A stretch of DNA of 55,202 nt from Zelonia costaricensis (GCA_030849075.1 JASAOO010003402.1:1-55202); one strand, 5' to 3'; shown: positions 40,563 to 50,709, counted from the first letter of the stretch. Notes: a model not told the origin generated them from the letters alone. Made by a program: numbers and translations.

Positions 40563-40889
40563 ATGCGTCACATGACAGACATGACGTGGACATCGTGCGT
40601 GGCCTCCTCTCCTCCCTTCCTCTTGCCTCACCCCCCCTCCTCTCCCCTCACGTACCGGCTGGACCTGCAGTCACGCGAGCCGCCCAAGAATGAAGCCCTC
40701 AAGCCGCACAAAGGACGGGCGGCCTTCGTAGACCCCACCGCTCTCACTTCCCCTCCCCCCGTTGGCGCACTCACGCCCTGGGGCAGCAGCGACGAGGAGG
40801 ACGCGCTGTGCGTCTGTGTCCGTGTGCGCCTGCGTGCACACTCGCTGACGCTGGTGGGGCTTCGTGTGAGATGGTTGAGGCTGCCATAG
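40563..40889 (+). CDS. Candidate small gene, 108 aa
   Basis: An ATG ORF preceded by a C/T tract (about 40512-40529) with an AG at 40530-40531 and a second tract up to 40560, so it could be trans-spliced. Its middle (about residues 30-80: YRLDLQSREPPKNEALK, then a WGSSDEED patch) reads like ordinary soluble protein. Its first 30 residues follow the pyrimidine bias and its last 25 follow a GT-rich stretch, which argues for chance. The ORF is isolated in a 1.35-kb spacer and no family was recognised. Confidence 0.2.
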   Translation: MRHMTDMTWTSCVASSPPFLLPHPPSSPLTYRLDLQSREPPKNEALKPHKGRAAFVDPTALTSPPPVGALTPWGSSDEEDALCVCVRVRLRAHSLTLVGLRVRWLRLP

Positions 40890-41231
40890 CGCTGAAGGAC
40901 GTGGCCTGGCTCCCACCGAGGAGGAGAGGCAGGTACGAGCGCAACTCGTGTGAGTGACGCGCCTCCTGCTTGACGTGATGGAGAGCGTCAGCGTGCTCGT
41001 GTACCCCCGCAGTACCAGTGGGCGCGCGTTCCTGTCTGGCGGTCTGGAGCATCGCACGTGCAGTCACCGCGCCTTCTGCCGCTTCCCGCGTCACCGACAC
41101 ACTATGTATCGACCTTCGCTCTCCCTGTTCCCCTCACCTGTCTACCCACCGCGTCGTGTCTGGCCATAACGCCTCGCTCAACTCGCGCCTCCCACCCTAC
41201 CCCCCCCTCCCGCACATACACACTCACGCAT

Positions 41232-41251
41232 ACACACACACACACACACAC
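41232..41251 (+). repeat. (CA)10 microsatellite before gene 8
   Basis: A CA tract 187 nt upstream of the gene 8 start codon. Confidence 0.9.
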
Positions 41252-41337
41252 CAACACGCCTGCATCGGGGGTCACAACGAAGAAGAAGTTGTTGCTCACA
41301 CACACATACACACACGCACACGCACACATAAAGGCTG

Positions 41338-41354
41338 GCTTCTTCTCTGTTAAG
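41338..41354 (+). promoter_or_regulatory. Candidate spliced-leader acceptor, gene 8
   Basis: A short T/C tract at 41338-41351 is followed by an AG at 41353-41354 (84-nt 5' UTR). Longer tracts at about 41111-41155 and 41189-41213 are alternatives. Confidence 0.4.
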
Positions 41355-41438
41355 CGAGTTCTGGTGTAGTGACTCGCGTTCGTGGACGTCGGCCACCCGA
41401 GCTCATTCATCCCACGGTTGCGGTGACGCTTAGGAGAT

Positions 41439-44400
41439 ATGATCTCGTGCGCGGCGATTCAGAAGTTGGAGCGGTACGGCGCGCTCGGCCTCAAGCGGCA
41501 CAGCACCGAGGACTTCGTGTCCACCTCGCTCAAGGACGCGCGCCGCGCCAACATCTACGCCCTCACCCTGCAGGAGACGTGGGCTGAGGCGGCAGCGGTG
41601 TTGCGCGGCGCCCCCGATAGTGACGGCGGTCAGCTGCAACCGGCCGCCGCGGCAGCTGCAGCATCTGCGCGCTTTACGGATGCTCTCGTCTACGCGCTGA
41701 GCTTCGCCGTGGCGCTCACGACGCAGCACATCTTCTCCATCAGCTCCGCAGCCCACGGCGTGGGCGCGCATGCGGGCAGCAGCGGTGGCGGTGGTGGTGG
41801 TGGCGACGCCGGCAGGGCGACACCGAGTCTCAGCCAGCGCGAGGCCGCCAACTCGACGAAGAAGAGGGCGGATACCGCGAAGGTGCACAACCCGGACGGC
41901 GACGAGGCCTCTGCCCCCGACGCGGACAACGCCCCCGCGAACGCAGCGGCGGGGAGCGCCACCTCTGGCATCTTGGAGGGCGACTACGCCCAAGCGCTGG
42001 CGCTGCTGACGCTGTTGAAGGAGACGACCGTGGCTGTGAGCGGCGGCCGCGCCCTGCGCAGCAACGCGTCGTCGGAGGAGTTCACCAGGGCGGTGGCCCA
42101 CCTGCTGACCAGCGGCACCGACCTTGTGCTGCTCCTGCTCGCGACCCGCTCTGCCACCACGGATGCGCCGTCGCTGACGACGCGTGCCGGGGCCCCGGAG
42201 AAGCAGCGGCAGCTGGACGCACTTCTCGCACAGGCGCTCGTGCTCGTCGCGGCGACAGCGCAGATGCTGCGTCGCGTGCAAGCGGCCTACCCCGTCGCAG
42301 ATCTCTACCACACCCGTCCGTGCGCGGCACTGCTCAAGACACTCGCGAACAAGCACAAGCAGCAGCAGCGAGAGGCAGCGGCGATGCCAACTGGCCAAGT
42401 CGCTGCGGCACACGCGAAGACCATCGCCGAGGCGCCGCCGTGTGCATCGTCCTCGCCACTCCTGGCACTGCTGTGTCGCTACGTGCGCGTCTGCAGCCAG
42501 CGCCCAGGGGCCACGGCGGCAGGGCTCTTCGGCTTCTTCTCACTCTTCCAGCGGCTGGGGCTGCTGCATGGCGCCCTCGATGCCGTGACGCTCGCGCAGG
42601 TCGGCGGCAACACGGTGCAGCACTGGCTGAGCCAGCTGCTGTCGAGCACGGCGTGCAACCGCGCCACGCGCTACGTCGTTTACTTTCGCGAGGATGAGCT
42701 GCGGCTGATGCAGCACAACGTCCGCCAAGCCGCCGAGTACGCCCTCTTCACCTTCTCTACCACACCCCCGGTGGACCCCGGGCTCGTGGAGCCGCTGCTG
42801 GCGCTGCCACCCGACGGTGCGGCAGCGGCCGACATCACGCACGCGCGGGCGGCGCTGACGCTGGCGCAGTGGTGCGTCAGTGCGCCCTTCTTCTTCGCGA
42901 GCTTCTGCCAGGACGAGTCGTGGGCATCCTTTGCGCAGGAGCAACGCCGGCTTGTCCTGCTGCAGCAGTCCCGCGCGCGGCGTGGGCTGGAGCGGACGTC
43001 GAAGCGGCAGCAGCGCCGGGAGCGGGCCAAGAGCAAGCTGCGCGGCCTGGATGGCGAGGACGACGTGAGCGGCAGTGCAGCCAGCCGGTCTTCAAGGGCT
43101 TCCGCCTCATCGGGCGACAGCGACACCGCATCGCTGCACAGCGACGCCTCCGCGCACTCCTCACGGTCAGCCCTGCTGCATGACACCGCCTCGGCGCACT
43201 CCGTGCACGGCGGCAGCGTGGGCGGCAGCGTCACCACGCTGGCGAGTCGCGTGTCCCTCCTCTCCACGCTGTCCAAGCACTCCGCCGCGTCCTATCTCTC
43301 CTTCCTCTCCGTGCTGCGGCCGTCGACGGCGGGGTCGGCCACAGGAACGGGCCCGGACGGCAACGTGGGTGACGAGAAGGGCGCGGCCGGCGGTGCTGGT
43401 GGGGCCGCGGCGGACCGGCAGATGCACGAGTCCGAAGACGGCAACACGAACCTGCCGCTCGTCCTGCTGGAGCAGCTCACGCTGGGCCTCCACCGCTTCA
43501 TGGAGGCCTACCCGGCGGCGCTGCTGGACGCGTACGGGCTGCGCAGCGTGTCGTGGAGCAGCATCGCGCGGATGTTCGCCGTTGTGGAGGCATCGCTGGT
43601 GAACCGGGCGAGGTCGACGTTGGCGATCACCGCGCCACCGCCGCAGTCGCAGTCGCAGCAGCAGCAGCAGCTCTTCAACCTCGCCCAGGATCTGCGGTAC
43701 AACAAGGGCATGGGCTACGAGTGTCTGGGGCTGCTCTTCGCGAAGGTTGTGGCCCCGCTGCTGGATCTCACACCGCGCACGATCCGTGCGAGGCCCGGCG
43801 CGCGCGGAGGGGCAGCCGACGCAGAGGATGCTACGGCAGCGGCGGCAGCGGCGGCGGCAGCGCCCTCGAAGCGCCAACCCAAGCCGCAGGCAGGCAGCAG
43901 GATCGAGATGCTGGGCAGCGCCGACGACGATGAGGATGGCGATGCGGCGGCGAGTGTCGCTGGGGCGCACAGCGATGGCGACCGCACGGAGGAAGGCTTC
44001 TTCGCGAACGCCGCCGCCGCCGCGGCCACGGTCGGTCGCGCGGTGCTCTCCACGGAGGACGACGCGTCAACCCGCGCGGCCGTGGAGGCGGCGCTGTCGA
44101 CGTGCCTGACGGCGTACGAGACGGTCGCGCCGCAGGTGGTGGACATGAACCTCGCCACGATCCTCCGCCTCGCCGCCCGCACCGCCGCAGCCGCAGCCGC
44201 AGCCGCAGCACCAGCGGCCCCACCGCTGTCATTGGCAACGTCGTCGTCGTGGTCGTCGGTGCTGGTGGGCTTTGTGCGCGACATCACCGCGCGGCTGGGC
44301 CGTAGCAACGACCTGCCGCACCTCGTCGATGCCCTTCTCGGGCGGCGCGACTTCGCTGGCGCCGAGACCCCAGACCGCTCGGCCACGACTCCTGCTGCAG

Positions 44401-47400
44401 CAGATGCCACCGGGACGGGCGTCATGGCGGAGGAGGACGAGGCTGCGGCGGCCCACGCTGATGCCGATGTACTCGCCGACCTGCGCGCCCTGCGCGGCGT
44501 CTTCGCCCTGGCCCCGGTGCATGAGGCGGTCGTCACCGCTGCGGGTACTTCGCTGGACCCGGAGAGTCTCCTGCTTCACCTCAGCGGCATCGCCACCGAG
44601 TTGGAGGAGGCGCTGGCGGATGCGGCGAGGTGCGCGAGCGCCGCGCACGTTCAGCGGACGCTGCTGGCGCTCGAGTTGATGGAAGCGCTGCTGGCGGGCG
44701 TCGTGCCGACCTCCGTCTCCGCAAGTGCCGTGCTGGAGCAGACGACACAGCTGGAGCTGCTGCTGACCTCGTCCTTCATGACCTGGAAGGAGGGCGCAGC
44801 GGTGCTGTCACGTACCAGCCCGAATCAGAACAAGAAGCAGCCGCGGCATCACGCGCAGGACGACGGCAGCCTTCAGCGCGACATCTGTGCCTTGCTGGTG
44901 CAGCACCTCGTCGCCATCCAGCAGTGCCGCGCGGTGACGCAGCTGTGCCTGCAGGACCTGGGCACGCAGCAGGTGCACGACTACCTCAACATGCTCGAGG
45001 GGGCTTTGTGGCAGCTCACCAGCCACGTCGGTCACATCGTCGGCTCGCTGACGCTGTCAGAGCTGCAGCCGCTCCTGAACGACGCGGCGCAGGCGCTGGA
45101 GCGGGACGCGTTCTCGGCAGACCCGTCGCGAGTGCGGCGGCGGCAGCTTCTCCTGCCCTCCCTCGTGCTGCAGCGCCTGTCCCTCGCGCGGGCGGTGGGG
45201 GCCGCGCTGGGGACGCAGGCCGGCCCGCCGGAGGCGCTGCGGGAGCTGGTCGCGTATCTGTGGGACTGCCTCGGCCACACCGACGGCGGCGACGACGGCG
45301 CGGAGGGTGACCTGCCGCTCTGGCTCGCTCTTCAGCTGACAGCGCAGGAGTGGGGCAGCGTGGTGGCGCTGGGCAAGGAGAAGCACGCGCGTGCGTCGAT
45401 GATGGCGCTGCTGCTGCGGTCCGCCGCGCTGCCCTCGGCGGCGGAGGGAGGGACGGTGACGGCGTGGATGTCGTGCTGCCTGCACAGCATTCCCGGCACC
45501 CTTCTGCGCGCGCTTGTCGACGCGTTCGTCTCTCTTGGTATCGAGGACGCCTGTGATGCGGCTAGCGAGCCGCGGCGTCAGCAGACAGATGAGGTCCGCC
45601 GCCAGTGGGCTGCGCTGACGACTTCGCTACTTGCCGCGTACGCTGCGGTGGGTCACAACCCGTACTGGCCGTCGCTGGCGATGCACGTGGTGCGCGCCGT
45701 CGCACATGTGGCCCGCACGTGGAAGAAGCAGGCCAAGGCCAGCCCGGGCAGGGCCGCACTCGCCGCCTCTGCACTGCTGCCGCTGACCGCACAGCTCGTG
45801 ACGCTCCTGCTGTGCGTGCTGCGCAGCGAGCCGCGGGCGAACGAAGTGCTGCGCAGGATACTGATGCGGCTGGCACGGGAGTCAGTCGCGCCCGACACCG
45901 CGAGCGCGCCAACGCTGTCCCGCAGCGGTGTGTCTGTGGCGTACGTGGAGGCCATCAAGGTGCCCGCGACGACCCTGAGCGACATCAGTGTCCCGGCCGA
46001 CCTCGCCGCCCTCCACACGGCGGCCACCAGCGACGGCTTCGACGCCGGAGTGGCGGCGCTGCAGGCGCTGACGTTCGAGGAGGAGCTCCGTGACCTGTGC
46101 GCGGCGCTCTTCTCCCCCGCGCTCGTGAAGCACCTCTTCACGCTGACCGACCTGTGCGACGGCGGCCGCGCCGCGGCGGCAACGGCCGGCAACGCCGTCA
46201 CCGCCGCGTCCATGCAGGCGCTGGCGATGCTTTATCAAACGGCTGTCGGGGCCGCGCAGGCCTCGTGGCGCGCCAAGGCAACGAACGGCAGTGTGGAGGC
46301 GCTCACCCAGACCCCCGCGGTGGTGTTCCTGCAGTCCGTGGCCGGCACCTTCCGTACTCGCCTCACCGTGGCCGACCCGGCCTGTGACGTCACCGCCCTC
46401 ACGGCGTTCTTGGAGTCCTTCGAAGGTGTCGCGTCCGCCGCATCGGCAGCAGGCGAGGTGGAGCCGCACTACCTGTTTGTCCACATCGCAGCACTCAGCA
46501 CGGAGCGAGGCCGCGCGGCGCCGCGGGCCGTCGGTGCACCGCCCACTGCTGACGCCCCCTCCGACGGCGTGCGGTCGGCTCCGAGCGCGCTGGCCTCCGT
46601 TGAGGACCTGTGGCACGACATCCTGCGGTGGAGCGCCACGGCAGTGATGGCAGCGGCGACATCGGCACGCGGCAGCGGCTACGAAAAAGCTGACGAGAGC
46701 GCTGCTGACGCCGCCGCGGAGTTCGCGTCGCTGCAGGCGTTGTGTGTGACGCTGCGCCTCCTCGTGAGGCAGGTGTGGGTCAGCGCACAGCACAAGCAGC
46801 AGCGGACGTCCCGCGCGGGGGCGAGCTGCACCAGCAGCAGCAGCAGCAGTAACCACCACCGCCACAGCGGCGCCGATGCGAAGCGCGGTCGCGAGGAGGG
46901 CCAGGGAAGTCCTGCTGCGACGGTGGAGGCGGGTGGCCCGCGCTCTGGCATGGACGCCTTCGTCGCGGAGCTGCTCACCGTGAGTTGCGCGAGTGGGGAG
47001 GATGCGAACAGCACAGCCGCAGCGGCGCTGCGCACGCGCTTGGCAGACTTTTTCGCCGCCTCGACGCCCGGCGAGCGCGCAGCTGCCGGGCATCTCACGG
47101 CGCCGGCAGAGCGGGCTTGGGTGCGTCTGATGCGTGGCGGCGCTGAGGCGGGTGTGTGTGCGGCGTGGCTCTTGTGGAAGCTGCAGTCCGTGTCGGCGTC
47201 GCTGCATCGCCGGGGACACAATGGAAGCGCCGCACCCCCCGCCACGCCGTCGCGCTGGGAGGCCTTCCTGACCGCCTACGACGGGCTGCAGGCCGCCACC
47301 CCCTCGCCCACTGAGCCGGCACCTGCGTCGGTCGTGACGCTTGTGAAGCGTGGCGATGCAGCAGCGCGCACGGCGACGTCGCTGCGGGGCCTCTCTGCCG

Positions 47401-48791
47401 TGCTGCAGGTGATGGCCGCCGAGGACGCGCCCCCGCTCCTGCACGACCACATGTTCGCCTGCCTGGCCTCTGCCATCCCCACCCCCTCCGCTGTGATGGA
47501 CGAGGAGGCGACGGTCCCTGAATCGACGGTGTCTGCTACTGCAGCCGAGCTGCTCGTGCAGCTCCTCGGCGTGCGGCCGCGACTGCCGGCGGTGCGGCTG
47601 CTTCCACTAGCGCAGCGGCTGCTCGTGTGGCTGTCGCGGGCGCTGGTGGGGGGCGCGGGCGGGCTCGGGTCTCTGTGCATCCGCGTCTGCGCCGCGGTTG
47701 CCGCCCACCCCGCGGTGTGCAAGGCCGCCGCCGCAGGCCCAGTGGAGGTGTCGGCCGCGGTGGCCGCGGTGGGGCGGGGTGGTGGTGGTGGTGGTGGTCG
47801 GCACGGACGCAGGGCCGCAGGGCTCGCCACCTCCCCGGCGCAGGACCTCCTCGATCACGTGTGGCTGCTCTTGTTCCGCCTGCTGGAGGAGGCGGCGCCT
47901 GCTGCAGCGAGTCCCGCAGACGCGGCGGGTGGCGCGGGCTACTACGCCGCAGCCTCCGCGTTGTCGTCGCGCCCGCTGCTGCGGGAGTCGGAGATGATCA
48001 AGCTTGTGCTCCTGCTCACCAAGACGTGGATGCGTCCGCACCCGCACCCGCAGGTGCTGTGGTCGCGGCCCGCGATGCTGCCGCCGCTGCTCTGCGCCGC
48101 CTTCACGTGTGTGATGCAAGGTATGGAGGCTCAGACCTACACGCCGCGGGTGCTGAATGTGCTGGCGAGCGGGTTGGCCGCGATGGCCGCGCACGTCGAC
48201 GCGGCGACCGCGAGCGAGGGCGACGCCGACGCTGATGTGAGTGAGAGCGACGCGGAGGATGGGGAGGCGCAGGAGGACGGTGAGGAGAGGGCGGAGGCAG
48301 ATCCCGGGAACGACGCCAAGCGTGCAAACGGGGCACGCCGGCGCCGCCGCCTGGAGGGTAGGAAGCCCGCGCCTGCAGCCCCGATCGGCGTTCCGGCCCA
48401 CGTGAAGCGCGCCGCGCTGGCAGCGGCGACGTCGGCTCTCTTCGAGGTGGCGCACCACTACATCCACGTCTTCACCACCTACAGCGCCGACATGGACTTC
48501 ATCTTCACGGACTTCCTCACGGTGCTCGGCCAGCACTTCCTGCCCACCGTGACACGCCCGCCCGTCGCCCACCGCGTCGGTGTGCGCATCGGCGGCACCA
48601 CGCGGTCCGCCATGAGCTTCGCCGATCTCGCGTACGTGTGCCTCGGCAGCGCGGACAGCAAGTCGCTGCTCAAGCAGGCGGCCCTGCGGATGGAGGAGGC
48701 GGCAGGGGACGCGGTGCTCGTCGCCGGCAACGCGGCGGCGCGGGGGCCGACGTTGACGGAGGGCAGCCGCAGCATCTTCCGAGTTGACTGA
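41439..48791 (+). CDS. Giant helix-rich protein, 2450 aa (unknown)
   Basis: The largest gene in the window. It begins MISCAAIQKLERYGALG and is mostly Leu/Ala-rich helical sequence with HEAT-like character over its whole length. Disordered inserts interrupt it: a Gly/Asp insert at about 110-165, a Ser/Ala-rich stretch at about 547-631, an acidic patch near 829, Ser/His-rich sequence near 1800 and poly-Gly near 2115. Towards the C-terminus, an acidic stretch (about 2265-2290) is followed by a basic RRRRLEGRK cluster (about 2301-2309) that could be a nuclear signal. A final helical block covers about 2318-2450. No transmembrane span, kinase or GTPase motif is evident. Long helical-repeat proteins with acidic/basic tails occur among ribosome-biogenesis factors such as Urb2/Npa2. 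That is a comparison to test, not an assignment. Confidence 0.87.
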   Translation: MISCAAIQKLERYGALGLKRHSTEDFVSTSLKDARRANIYALTLQETWAEAAAVLRGAPDSDGGQLQPAAAAAAASARFTDALVYALSFAVALTTQHIFSISSAAHGVGAHAGSSGGGGGGGDAGRATPSLSQREAANSTKKRADTAKVHNPDGDEASAPDADNAPANAAAGSATSGILEGDYAQALALLTLLKETTVAVSGGRALRSNASSEEFTRAVAHLLTSGTDLVLLLLATRSATTDAPSLTTRAGAPEKQRQLDALLAQALVLVAATAQMLRRVQAAYPVADLYHTRPCAALLKTLANKHKQQQREAAAMPTGQVAAAHAKTIAEAPPCASSSPLLALLCRYVRVCSQRPGATAAGLFGFFSLFQRLGLLHGALDAVTLAQVGGNTVQHWLSQLLSSTACNRATRYVVYFREDELRLMQHNVRQAAEYALFTFSTTPPVDPGLVEPLLALPPDGAAAADITHARAALTLAQWCVSAPFFFASFCQDESWASFAQEQRRLVLLQQSRARRGLERTSKRQQRRERAKSKLRGLDGEDDVSGSAASRSSRASASSGDSDTASLHSDASAHSSRSALLHDTASAHSVHGGSVGGSVTTLASRVSLLSTLSKHSAASYLSFLSVLRPSTAGSATGTGPDGNVGDEKGAAGGAGGAAADRQMHESEDGNTNLPLVLLEQLTLGLHRFMEAYPAALLDAYGLRSVSWSSIARMFAVVEASLVNRARSTLAITAPPPQSQSQQQQQLFNLAQDLRYNKGMGYECLGLLFAKVVAPLLDLTPRTIRARPGARGGAADAEDATAAAAAAAAAPSKRQPKPQAGSRIEMLGSADDDEDGDAAASVAGAHSDGDRTEEGFFANAAAAAATVGRAVLSTEDDASTRAAVEAALSTCLTAYETVAPQVVDMNLATILRLAARTAAAAAAAAAPAAPPLSLATSSSWSSVLVGFVRDITARLGRSNDLPHLVDALLGRRDFAGAETPDRSATTPAAADATGTGVMAEEDEAAAAHADADVLADLRALRGVFALAPVHEAVVTAAGTSLDPESLLLHLSGIATELEEALADAARCASAAHVQRTLLALELMEALLAGVVPTSVSASAVLEQTTQLELLLTSSFMTWKEGAAVLSRTSPNQNKKQPRHHAQDDGSLQRDICALLVQHLVAIQQCRAVTQLCLQDLGTQQVHDYLNMLEGALWQLTSHVGHIVGSLTLSELQPLLNDAAQALERDAFSADPSRVRRRQLLLPSLVLQRLSLARAVGAALGTQAGPPEALRELVAYLWDCLGHTDGGDDGAEGDLPLWLALQLTAQEWGSVVALGKEKHARASMMALLLRSAALPSAAEGGTVTAWMSCCLHSIPGTLLRALVDAFVSLGIEDACDAASEPRRQQTDEVRRQWAALTTSLLAAYAAVGHNPYWPSLAMHVVRAVAHVARTWKKQAKASPGRAALAASALLPLTAQLVTLLLCVLRSEPRANEVLRRILMRLARESVAPDTASAPTLSRSGVSVAYVEAIKVPATTLSDISVPADLAALHTAATSDGFDAGVAALQALTFEEELRDLCAALFSPALVKHLFTLTDLCDGGRAAAATAGNAVTAASMQALAMLYQTAVGAAQASWRAKATNGSVEALTQTPAVVFLQSVAGTFRTRLTVADPACDVTALTAFLESFEGVASAASAAGEVEPHYLFVHIAALSTERGRAAPRAVGAPPTADAPSDGVRSAPSALASVEDLWHDILRWSATAVMAAATSARGSGYEKADESAADAAAEFASLQALCVTLRLLVRQVWVSAQHKQQRTSRAGASCTSSSSSSNHHRHSGADAKRGREEGQGSPAATVEAGGPRSGMDAFVAELLTVSCASGEDANSTAAAALRTRLADFFAASTPGERAAAGHLTAPAERAWVRLMRGGAEAGVCAAWLLWKLQSVSASLHRRGHNGSAAPPATPSRWEAFLTAYDGLQAATPSPTEPAPASVVTLVKRGDAAARTATSLRGLSAVLQVMAAEDAPPLLHDHMFACLASAIPTPSAVMDEEATVPESTVSATAAELLVQLLGVRPRLPAVRLLPLAQRLLVWLSRALVGGAGGLGSLCIRVCAAVAAHPAVCKAAAAGPVEVSAAVAAVGRGGGGGGGRHGRRAAGLATSPAQDLLDHVWLLLFRLLEEAAPAAASPADAAGGAGYYAAASALSSRPLLRESEMIKLVLLLTKTWMRPHPHPQVLWSRPAMLPPLLCAAFTCVMQGMEAQTYTPRVLNVLASGLAAMAAHVDAATASEGDADADVSESDAEDGEAQEDGEERAEADPGNDAKRANGARRRRRLEGRKPAPAAPIGVPAHVKRAALAAATSALFEVAHHYIHVFTTYSADMDFIFTDFLTVLGQHFLPTVTRPPVAHRVGVRIGGTTRSAMSFADLAYVCLGSADSKSLLKQAALRMEEAAGDAVLVAGNAAARGPTLTEGSRSIFRVD

Positions 48792-48829
48792 GGGGGTGGG
48801 CGGGAGACGCGATCGGTGCGCGAATCCTC

Positions 48830-48848
48830 GTGTGTGTGTGTGTGTGTG
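48830..48848 (+). repeat. (GT)9 microsatellite after gene 8
   Basis: A GT tract starting 39 nt after the stop codon. Confidence 0.9.
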
Positions 48849-49304
48849 CTCGAGGGGTGCACGTACGCGACGCTTCACGGGTCGGGAAGTGCGCCTTTTC
48901 CGTTGAACCCCCCCCTGATGTCGTTTGCCGATGCCCGCGTTTCTCCTTTTCAGGCATGTGGCGTAGTGTCCCCGTGTGCGCGGTGATGGCCTGGCGGTTC
49001 GCGCCTGGATAATGAGCTCGATTAAAAGCTTTGTGTGTGTTGGTGGGTGTGCGTTGAGTTGGGCTGGAGGTTTTCCCCTGTGTGTGTAAGTGCCTTCTCT
49101 ATCTGCCGTGTAAGGACCGGCCACGTGTTGCTGCGACGTATGGGGAGGGGGCGGCTTGTTGCTTTCCGAGCTGCAACTCCATTCTCGTGTTTTCTAATCC
49201 TGCGTTTGTCGGAGTGCGCTGCAGCGCCTCACCCGCGTCGCGTAATGGTGTGAACTTCGTTTTTCTTGTTTTCTAAACGTGAAGACTCTGACGAGTGACG
49301 AGGG

Positions 49305-49367
49305 AGACGGAGGAGGGTGAGTGTGGGGAGGAGGAGGGTGAGTGTGGGGAGGAGGGGGGTGAGTGCG
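49305..49367 (+). repeat. Three tandem copies of a 21-nt G/A-rich unit
   Basis: The motif GGGTGA recurs at 49315, 49336 and 49357, exactly 21 nt apart, within near-identical GGAGGAGGGTGAGTGTGGG-like units; the last copy has diverged. It is almost pure purine apart from T. Confidence 0.8.
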
Positions 49368-49937
49368 GAGGCACGACGCAGCGGCAGAGAGGAGGCACGA
49401 TCGCCACTTCCTCTCTCTGCCGCCCCCGCCTCCCTCCCCCTCCCGCTGTGTGGCTGGCGGCTCCTGCCCGATGCGAGGTGCCCCCTCCCCGGCCCTCCCC
49501 TCCTCCGCTCCCCCTTCTCGGCCTCCAATCGACGTAATGCGCACAAACGCGCACACTCATACGCAGACACAGCCGGACTGCTCAACATCAGCGCCGTGCG
49601 ATGCTCGAGTCCGCATCGCCCTCCCCCCCCCCCAGCCCCGTGCTGTGGATGTCAGACGGCAGGCTCGAGTGCAGCTCCGAGGAACCGGGAGGTGCACGAG
49701 CTCCGCTGCGTGCCTCGGTGCGCGCGGGTATCGCGTGTGCGACACTCGTGTCACGCACACGCACGCACACCGATGCGCGCCTGTGTGTGTAGGGGCGTGT
49801 GCATGGGAAGAGGAGGATGGGCCCAACTTTGACTTCTCCACGCCACCCCTGCCCACGTGCTTGTCGATGGCCTTCGCTTGAGCGCATCAACTCCACTCCC
49901 GTCGCCCCCGCCCTCGATCACCACCACCTCCAACATC

Positions 49938-49956
49938 ACACCTGTCCTTACCGCAG
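49938..49956 (+). promoter_or_regulatory. Candidate spliced-leader acceptor, SEC11
   Basis: A C/T-rich stretch ends at an AG at 49955-49956, about 122 nt before the ATG. A C run with an AG at 49634-49635 is an alternative. Confidence 0.4.
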
Positions 49957-50004
49957 TCACGGACGTGTGCGTGGGTGCGCTTCTCTGGTTCTCACTGAGA
50001 CCCG

Positions 50005-50024
50005 ACACACACACACACACACAC
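50005..50024 (+). repeat. (CA)10 microsatellite before SEC11
   Basis: A CA tract ending 54 nt before the SEC11 start codon, in the predicted 5' UTR. Confidence 0.9.
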
Positions 50025-50078
50025 ATACAGTCGAACGCGAAGCTAGTATCTCCATCCGCCGTGCACGTCACTGTAGCC

Positions 50079-50621
50079 ATGCGGGAACACATCGACACAC
50101 TGCTCTCGCTGCGGCTCCGCGATGTCGTCCAGCAGGTCGTCACCATCGCCCTCTTCCTGAGCATCGTCGTTGTCGGGTGGCGCGGCGCCGGGGCTGCGAC
50201 GAGCTGCGACGCGAGCATTGTCGTGGTGCTGAGCGGCAGCATGGAGCCCGGATACCAGCGCGGCGACGTGCTACTCCTGCATCACCGCCGCGAGTTCCCC
50301 GTCACGGTGGGCGACATCATCGTGTACACGCTACCGGGTCAAGAGATTCCGATTGTCCACCGCGTACACCGCATTCACGAACGCGCCGCCGATCACAAGA
50401 AGTTCTACCTCACCAAGGGCGACAACAACGTCAACGACGACCGCTTCCTCTTCCAGAACGGGCGAGAGTGGGTGGAGGAGGACATGATCCTGGGCAAGAC
50501 ATACGCCTACGTGCCGCGCATCGGCTACCTGACCATCATGTTTAACGAGTCGAAGATTGTGAAGTACCTCGCCATCGGCTTGATTGGCTTCTTTCTTCTC
50601 ACTACAACAGAGGAGCTCTAG
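50079..50621 (+). CDS. SEC11: ER signal peptidase catalytic subunit SEC11 (type I signal peptidase)
   Basis: A 180-aa protein, essentially the length of other eukaryotic SEC11 proteins. A single N-terminal membrane span (about 17-35) is followed by the catalytic serine motif SGSMEP with Ser54. Box C/D equivalents follow: RGDVLLL (61-67), VGDIIVY (77-83) and the catalytic His94 in IVHRV. Box E is KGDNN with Asp115, then NDDR with Asp120/121. Eukaryotic signal peptidases use Ser-His-Asp rather than the bacterial Ser-Lys pair, and that pattern is seen here. A hydrophobic C-terminal segment (about 158-177) closes the protein. It removes signal peptides from proteins entering the ER. The frame is open further upstream without an ATG, so 50079 is the first ATG and gives the family-typical N-terminus. 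Confidence 0.97.
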   Translation: MREHIDTLLSLRLRDVVQQVVTIALFLSIVVVGWRGAGAATSCDASIVVVLSGSMEPGYQRGDVLLLHHRREFPVTVGDIIVYTLPGQEIPIVHRVHRIHERAADHKKFYLTKGDNNVNDDRFLFQNGREWVEEDMILGKTYAYVPRIGYLTIMFNESKIVKYLAIGLIGFFLLTTTEEL

Positions 50622-50691
50622 AATGGGCAGCAACGGGTGGAGGAGGCGCCGAAGCCCACTCGAAACGGTGGTCAGCGAGTGCATGTGCGCT

Positions 50692-50709
50692 AGTGTGTGT
50701 GTGTGTGTG
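50692..50709 (+). repeat. (GT)9 microsatellite after SEC11
   Basis: A GT tract starting 71 nt after the SEC11 stop. A second one follows at 50937-50954. Confidence 0.9.

Larger units (their letters stand above)
40090..41438. other. Intergenic region, genes 7-8
   Basis: A 1.35-kb spacer holding GT tracts (40153-40168 and 40250-40267), a purine-rich patch (about 40360-40460), a C run (about 40517-40529), a CA tract (41232-41251) and a doubtful small ORF (40563-40889). Confidence 0.6.
48792..50078. other. Intergenic region, genes 8-9
   Basis: A 1.3-kb spacer. A GT tract (48830-48848) lies just after the stop, a three-copy 21-nt purine-rich repeat at about 49305-49367, a C run near 49621-49633 and a CA tract at 50005-50024. 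No gene was recognised. Confidence 0.6.
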
